A stretch of 6,091 nucleotides of DNA from Betaproteobacteria bacterium (GTDB lineage: Bacteria > Pseudomonadota > Gammaproteobacteria > Burkholderiales > SG8-39), in NCBI GenBank assembly GCA_947467405.1, contig CANIIN010000184.1, forward strand, positions 1 to 6,091. The letters are read 5' to 3'. Within the stretch, counting starts at the first letter, position 1; each line of letters begins with the position of its first letter. The notes under the pieces were generated by a model, which had not been told where the DNA came from, made no database searches, and saw only the letters and a program-made list of their open reading frames with translations. The position numbers were made by a program, and so were the translations under genes. Positions 1 through 3,347 of the stretch are shown here, in pieces.

Positions 1-185
1 CTATCCACCTGCAGATATTGGCCTGCGAAGCCGGCCAGACCGGCCCAATCGCCCCTCTGCTGGTACTCGTTGATAGCCTTCTGGGTATCAGTGTCCCCGG
101 CCCGGGAAGATAATGCCGCCGACAGAAGCGGCGTCCAGGGAATCAGCGCCAACGGCCCGGCGCATGCCGTCAGCAGGCCGGCCAA
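1..185 (-). CDS. Partial probable lipoprotein (5' part only, start uncertain)
   Basis: An open minus-strand frame runs from a stop at about 236-234 off the left edge. It lies just downstream of the DUF3460 gene, so the two may be cotranscribed. The translation contains a convincing lipoprotein signal: an arginine, a hydrophobic stretch (ILAALILAGLL) and a lipobox LLTAC, with the lipidated cysteine codon at 164-162. The exported part continues with a hydrophobic segment and then a more polar part reading KAINEYQQRGDWAGLAGFAG, which could begin a helical repeat such as a TPR, but too little is visible to say. No ATG or GTG precedes the lipobox in this frame. The only standard start is TTG at 185-183, used here for the coordinate, but it would remove the arginine and half of the hydrophobic core. 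A rare start further upstream, or a sequence error, is therefore possible. I do not recognise the family. Confidence 0.5.
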   Translation of the reverse strand, partial: MAGLLTACAGPLALIPWTPLLSAALSSRAGDTDTQKAINEYQQRGDWAGLAGFAGQYLQVD

Positions 186-222
186 TATCAGTGCCGCAAG
201 GATATTCCTGAGGCCGATCTGC

Positions 223-414
223 TCAGACCTTGGTCAGATAAACGTAGGCCTGCTGCCTGACACGCGACTCCTCAGCACGCTGTTTCGCGTCCTGGTCAGG
301 CTGCTTGTCCCACCAGAGCGACCGCCCCTTCTTCTGCTCCTCAACGATTTGCGGATTTTTCTGGAGCAATTCGCGAATCATTTTGGTGACATCGGATTCG
401 TAATATTTGGCCAT
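223..414 (-). CDS. DUF3460 family small protein
   Basis: This is a 63-residue protein starting at ATG (414-412) and ending in TGA (225-223). It matches my memory of the DUF3460 family: an N-terminal acidic/basic helix ending in a KNPQIVEEQKKGR segment, then the conserved block SLWWDKQPDQDAKQRAEESR (residues about 32-51), then VRQQAYVY near the C-terminus. The length is typical for the family, usually about 60 residues. It has no signal peptide or membrane segment, so it is probably cytosolic; its function is unknown. No strong Shine-Dalgarno is seen before the ATG. A TATAAT box lies about 42 bases upstream on the same strand. The gene is divergent from lexA and shows no sign of belonging to the SOS operon. 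Confidence 0.85.
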   Translation of the reverse strand: MAKYYESDVTKMIRELLQKNPQIVEEQKKGRSLWWDKQPDQDAKQRAEESRVRQQAYVYLTKV

Positions 415-455
415 GTATGCGCTCAGCGTCTTTGAAATGGTGAATCTATCGGGTC

Positions 456-461
456 ATTATA
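456..461 (-). promoter_or_regulatory. Putative -10 element for the DUF3460 gene
   Basis: On the minus strand these bases read TATAAT, a perfect sigma-70 -10 hexamer, placing a start of transcription near 449 and a leader of roughly 35 bases before the ATG at 414. The -35 is weak: at 16-18 base spacing I see only CTGCTG-like sequence, poorly matching TTGACA. The region between the two elements is occupied by inverted repeats that might bind a regulator. Confidence 0.45.
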
Positions 462-513
462 AGTCGGGCAGACTTGCCCAGCAGAGAAGATTGATTCTCC
501 AATCGAAGTCTGC
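461..513. repeat. Cluster of overlapping inverted repeats in the divergent intergenic region
   Basis: Several perfect short palindromes are packed here. GCAGACTT (468-475) pairs with AAGTCTGC (506-513). AAGTC (461-465) pairs with GACTT (471-475). GGGCA (466-470) pairs with TGCCC (475-479). GAGAA (484-488) pairs with TTCTC (495-499), and GATTG (489-493) with CAATC (500-504). Several of these pairings exclude one another. They lie between the -10 of the leftward gene and the SOS promoter of lexA. They could be operator half-sites (AAGTC appears three times counting both orientations) or an RNA structure. No T-tract follows, so they are not a typical terminator. Confidence 0.4.
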
Positions 514-518
514 AGCGC

Positions 519-547
519 TTGCCTTTCATCGAATACTGTATAAAAAT
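519..547 (+). promoter_or_regulatory. Putative lexA operon promoter
   Basis: TTGCCT at 519-524 resembles a -35 hexamer. A-rich -10 candidates lie inside the SOS box: TATAAA at 539-544 (short spacing of 14) or TAAAAA at 541-546 (spacing 16). The -10 match is imperfect, so the exact start cannot be fixed. The operator covers the -10 region, as expected for direct occlusion of RNA polymerase by LexA. Confidence 0.35.
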
Positions 548-553
548 ACAGTC
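534..553. promoter_or_regulatory. SOS box (LexA operator) of the lexA-imuA-imuB-dnaE2 operon
   Basis: The core CTGTATAAAAATACAG (536-551) fits the CTGT-N8-ACAG operator known from E. coli and Betaproteobacteria, with perfect palindromic ends and an A/T-only spacer; flanking TA on the left and TC on the right nearly complete the 20-base consensus. It sits 46 bases before the lexA ATG. The recognition helix of the LexA encoded next to it keeps the E. coli-type sequence, so autoregulation is the natural reading. I found no second copy further down the operon by eye. Confidence 0.93.
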
Positions 554-582
554 ATACTCGATCTGGCTAGGCATGCCCTCTC

Positions 583-587
583 AGGAG
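583..587 (+). promoter_or_regulatory. Ribosome binding site of lexA
   Basis: AGGAG lies 10 bases before the ATG at 598. An in-frame TTG at 589 is only one base from this site, too close for initiation, so the site decides the start in favour of ATG 598. Confidence 0.75.
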
Positions 588-597
588 CTTGATACAT

Positions 598-1209
598 ATG
601 GACCCCCTAACACCGCAACAAAGCCGCATCCTGCAATTCATCCGGGAGGCAATCGAGGCAACCGGAATGCCGCCGACACGCATCGAAATTGCGCGCGCAA
701 TGAGTTTTCGTTCACCCAATGCCGCCGAAGAGCATTTGCGGACATTGGAGAGAAAGGGGGCCATCGAAATCCTCAAGGGTGCCGCACGAGGCATCCGTGT
801 TCTGGAGAGCGATAGCGAGAGCGGCTTACCGTTGATCGGCAGGGTGGCTGCGGGTTCCCCTATTCTTGCCGAGGCCCATATCCAGGGGCGCTATCAAGTT
901 GATCCGCAGCTTTTCAAGCCCTCTGCAGACTATCTGCTCAGGGTGCGAGGCATGAGCATGAGGGACGCTGGAATACTCGACGGGGATCTGCTTGCCGTGC
1001 ACCGGACGCCGGAAGCACGCACTGGCCAGATTGTCGTGGCCCGAGTGCATGATGAAGTCACCGTCAAACGCTTGCGCCGCAAGGGAACAACCGTCGAATT
1101 GCTACCGGAGAACCCGGAGTTCCAGCCCATCGTGCTGGATACGCGTCGCGACCCGATAGAAATAGAAGGCATCGGCGTCGGCATCATTCGTAGCGGGAAA
1201 CCCCTGTGA
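598..1209 (+). CDS. lexA: LexA repressor (SOS transcriptional repressor, S24 self-cleaving protease)
   Basis: The protein has 203 residues, almost the same length as E. coli LexA (202). Residues 1-69 form the winged helix-turn-helix DNA-binding domain. The recognition helix, FRSPNAAEEHLR (37-48), is nearly identical to that of E. coli LexA, and KGAARGIRVL follows in the wing. A linker (70-78) leads to the peptidase domain. The self-cleavage site is Ala85-Gly86 in GRVAAGSP; the catalytic serine is Ser120 in RGMSM and the general-base lysine is Lys157 in VTVKRL, so all elements for RecA-stimulated autocleavage are present. It represses SOS genes as a dimer, here including its own operon through the box at 536-551. 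It is the first gene of the cassette, with imuA 6 bases downstream. Whether it is the only LexA in the genome or a second copy, as some species with this cassette have, cannot be told from this window. Confidence 0.96.
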   Translation: MDPLTPQQSRILQFIREAIEATGMPPTRIEIARAMSFRSPNAAEEHLRTLERKGAIEILKGAARGIRVLESDSESGLPLIGRVAAGSPILAEAHIQGRYQVDPQLFKPSADYLLRVRGMSMRDAGILDGDLLAVHRTPEARTGQIVVARVHDEVTVKRLRRKGTTVELLPENPEFQPIVLDTRRDPIEIEGIGVGIIRSGKPL

Positions 1210-1215
1210 CCATTC

Positions 1216-1965
1216 ATGCACGATTCACGCACTGCAGTGGCCTCGGAAATACCCCAGCATCCGTCCATCTGGCGGGGCAAGGACTTGGCTCGTACCCGAG
1301 TTCCCGGAATTTCCACAGGTTTTGTATCGCTCGACGCTGAACTGCCGGGAGGAGGCTGGCCTGTATCCAACCTCACGGAAATCATGCCTACGCATGAAGG
1401 CATCGGAGAACTGCGCTTCCTGAGCCCGGCCCTTGCAGCACTATCGCAAAGCGGAAAATACATCGCGTGGATCAATCCGCCTTATCTGCCTTATGCGCCT
1501 GCCATTGCCGCTGCACGAATCATTCTGCAGACGGTGTTGATCGTCAAAACTGCAGGCGCCCGTGAAACGCTCTGGGCAGCCGAACAGGCGCTGAGAGCCA
1601 ATGCATGTGGCGCTGTACTGGTCTGGCCAGGCCCGACTGTTGACTACGCAGCATTGAGACGACTCCAGATGGCGGCAGAAGGCAGCCACACCATCAGCTT
1701 CATTTTCAGGCCAGTCTCCGCGGGCATGACCGCATCCCCTGCCCCATTGCGATTACGCCTGGAAACTTCCTGCGGAGATTTGGCGGTGCAGATTCTGAAA
1801 CGGCGTGGCAATCCGGCCTCTCGTCCTGTCGTGCTGGCTGCAAGAGAGTTGCTTCCCTTACCAACCGAAACTGGATATGCAAGAAACACAGTCCCAAGTC
1901 TGGATCGCCATTCATCTGCCGGAACTGCCGGTGGAGCTCTTCCTCCGAGCAGTCTCCACGCCTAA
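1216..1965 (+). CDS. imuA: ImuA, RecA-like accessory protein of the mutagenesis cassette
   Basis: The protein has 249 residues and starts at ATG 1216, 6 bases after the lexA stop; an in-frame TGA directly upstream excludes a longer form. The Shine-Dalgarno is weak, suggesting translational coupling to lexA. Family features are an N-terminal WRG motif (19-21), G-I-S-T-G-F-V-S-L-D (31-40) followed by LPGGGWP (43-49), as in RecA/ImuA proteins, then TEIMPTHEGIGEL (54-66), where RecA has its Walker A loop. The GKT/S signature is replaced by GIGEL, so ATP binding by a classical P-loop is unlikely. The segment LAVQILKRRGNP near the C-terminus is typical of ImuA. The last 29 or so residues are low-complexity (Ser, Ala, Gly, Pro) and are encoded in the overlap with imuB. 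In known systems ImuA binds ImuB and supports DnaE2-dependent mutagenesis. It is sometimes annotated as a SulA-like or RecA-like protein. Confidence 0.9.
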   Translation: MHDSRTAVASEIPQHPSIWRGKDLARTRVPGISTGFVSLDAELPGGGWPVSNLTEIMPTHEGIGELRFLSPALAALSQSGKYIAWINPPYLPYAPAIAAARIILQTVLIVKTAGARETLWAAEQALRANACGAVLVWPGPTVDYAALRRLQMAAEGSHTISFIFRPVSAGMTASPAPLRLRLETSCGDLAVQILKRRGNPASRPVVLAARELLPLPTETGYARNTVPSLDRHSSAGTAGGALPPSSLHA

Positions 1966-3331
1966 GCCGTTTGCAGTCGCGGAAAACAACCGCATTCATG
2001 CATGCGACCGCAAAGCTCGGGAAAAAGGCGTTCAGCAGGGAATGCAGGAAAACGCTGCCTTGGCGCTGCTGCCTGATCTGGTTATTAAATCACGGGACCC
2101 GAGCGCTGAAACGGAAGCCATGTTCGGACTTGCCGCATGGGCATCCCAATTTACACCCGCCACTGCGCTGGACCTCCCGAGCACGCTTGTTCTTGACGTC
2201 ACAGCCAGCCTGAAGCTGTTCGGAAAGCCGGAAGAGATTGTCCGCAGGCTGCGAACAGGTCTGCGCGAACTAGGCTTTCGCTCGGCATGGGCGGTCGCTC
2301 CGACCGCAAGCGCCGCATGCTGGTTCGCCCGCATGAGCCAGCAATTCCTCATTGTTGATCGTGAAATATTGATGCAGAAGATCTCCGCGTTGCCGCTGGG
2401 AATCCTCAAGAGCGCGGCTGATCTGATGCGCGATTTTGCATCACTGGGACTGGAAACCATCGGCGACATTCAGTCTCTTCCCAGAGCTGGGGTTTCCAGA
2501 CGATTCGGGCAGGAACTGCTTGCGGAAATAGATCGTGGTACCGGACAACGTCCGGATCCCCGCACATTCTTCAAACCACCGGCAGTGTTTCTTGCCGAAA
2601 TCGAATTGCCAGCCGAAGCAACGCAGGCCGAAGCGCTGCTTTTTGCATCCCGACGACTTCTGCTCCAGCTGGAGGGATTTCTCATCGCACGATCTTCCGG
2701 CATCGAACGCTTTACCCTCAAGCTGCTTCACAGGACCAGCTCCAGCGAGGTTCATGTCGGCATGCTCTCGCCATCGCGTGATGTAGAGCATTTCTCGAGA
2801 CTGCTTCGCGAACGGCTGGGGACATCCACTTTGAAGGAACCCGTGCGCGCTCTGGCGATAGTCGCCGATTCAGTGCGCCCGCTGCGCACAGACAGTGGTG
2901 ATCTTTTCATTGACGAATCGATATCAATCGGAAACTGGAAAAGCCTGGTTGACCAGTTGCGCTCCAGGTTGGGCGAAAAATCGGTGCATGGTTTGAGTGC
3001 TCATTCGGAACATCGCCCCGAACTGGCCAGTATTCCAACAGATCCGGGAGCAATACAACTTCAGTTAGCGCTGGAAGGTCGTCCCCTCTGGATGCTTGAA
3101 GTACCTCGCCCCATCAAACCGGTCGATCAGTACCCGGGGACCGCAGATCGGATCCAGCTTGTGTCAGGCCCAGAGCGTATTGAATCAGGTTGGTGGGATG
3201 GAAGGGATTTCATTCGGGACTATTTCGTAGCCCGGACGCCAGACCAGTCGCTGCTCTGGATATATCAGGAACGCCCGGTAGCCAGCCGTGGGCAGAAGGG
3301 CAGTTGGTATCTGCAAGGGATATTTTCCTGA
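1877..3331 (+). CDS. imuB: ImuB, catalytically inactive Y-family polymerase homologue
   Basis: The protein has 484 residues. ATG 1877 places the conserved N-terminal strand WIAIHLPELPVELF at residues 9-22, as in other ImuB proteins. The palm/finger region follows, with LVLDVTASLKLFG at 104-116, then a helix-hairpin-helix-like region (LGLETIGDIQSLPRAG), a little-finger-like region and a C-terminal ImuB-specific part with RPLWMLE (402-408), GPERIESGWWDG (431-442) and a terminal WYLQGIFS. Aligned by eye to DinB, the first catalytic Asp is absent and the Asp-Glu pair before LDVT is replaced by Ser102-Thr103, so the protein should not polymerise DNA. QLQLAL (394-399) is a candidate clamp-binding motif. 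In studied species ImuB bridges clamp, DnaE2 and ImuA. The start lies inside imuA with an 89-base overlap and no good Shine-Dalgarno, so translation probably depends on ribosomes reading imuA. An upstream in-frame ATG at 1805 would add 24 residues unlike the family. Confidence 0.92.
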   Translation: MQETQSQVWIAIHLPELPVELFLRAVSTPKPFAVAENNRIHACDRKAREKGVQQGMQENAALALLPDLVIKSRDPSAETEAMFGLAAWASQFTPATALDLPSTLVLDVTASLKLFGKPEEIVRRLRTGLRELGFRSAWAVAPTASAACWFARMSQQFLIVDREILMQKISALPLGILKSAADLMRDFASLGLETIGDIQSLPRAGVSRRFGQELLAEIDRGTGQRPDPRTFFKPPAVFLAEIELPAEATQAEALLFASRRLLLQLEGFLIARSSGIERFTLKLLHRTSSSEVHVGMLSPSRDVEHFSRLLRERLGTSTLKEPVRALAIVADSVRPLRTDSGDLFIDESISIGNWKSLVDQLRSRLGEKSVHGLSAHSEHRPELASIPTDPGAIQLQLALEGRPLWMLEVPRPIKPVDQYPGTADRIQLVSGPERIESGWWDGRDFIRDYFVARTPDQSLLWIYQERPVASRGQKGSWYLQGIFS

Positions 3332-3332
3332 C

Positions 3333-3336
3333 AGGA
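3333..3336 (+). promoter_or_regulatory. Ribosome binding site of dnaE2
   Basis: AGGA immediately follows the imuB stop and precedes the ATG at 3348 by 11 bases, slightly longer than ideal. It is the only Shine-Dalgarno-like sequence in the 16-base gap, and it supports the chosen start. Confidence 0.5.
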
Positions 3337-3347
3337 TTGGGTTATCA

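Noticed and set aside
70..435. 121-codon open frame on the plus strand at the left
   Set aside because: It lies antisense to both the DUF3460 gene and the lipoprotein gene, which have recognisable protein features, and has no plausible ribosome binding site or family.
466..479. GGGCA-GACT-TGCCC hairpin as a transcription terminator
   Set aside because: The stem is only five pairs and no T-tract follows on either strand. It also sits upstream of both divergent genes, where a terminator is not needed.
407..592. 61-codon plus-strand open frame across the intergenic region
   Set aside because: It runs through the repeat cluster, the SOS box and the proposed promoter, and has no recognisable protein content.
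589..597. TTG 589 as the start of lexA
   Set aside because: It is one base from the AGGAG and would add three residues absent from the family. ATG 598 has proper spacing.
930..1475. 181-codon open frame on the minus strand across lexA and imuA
   Set aside because: It is antisense to two well-conserved genes, its translation is rich in Ser, Arg and Pro with no recognisable family, and it spans the lexA/imuA junction. It is a shadow of GC-rich coding DNA.
1805..1876. Longer imuB starting at ATG 1805
   Set aside because: The extra 24 residues do not resemble ImuB N-termini and are the out-of-frame image of the ImuA C-terminus. The conserved strand begins just after ATG 1877.
2032..2469. 145-codon open frame on the minus strand inside imuB
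   Set aside because: It is antisense to the conserved core of ImuB and has low-complexity, Ser/Arg-rich composition and no recognisable motif.
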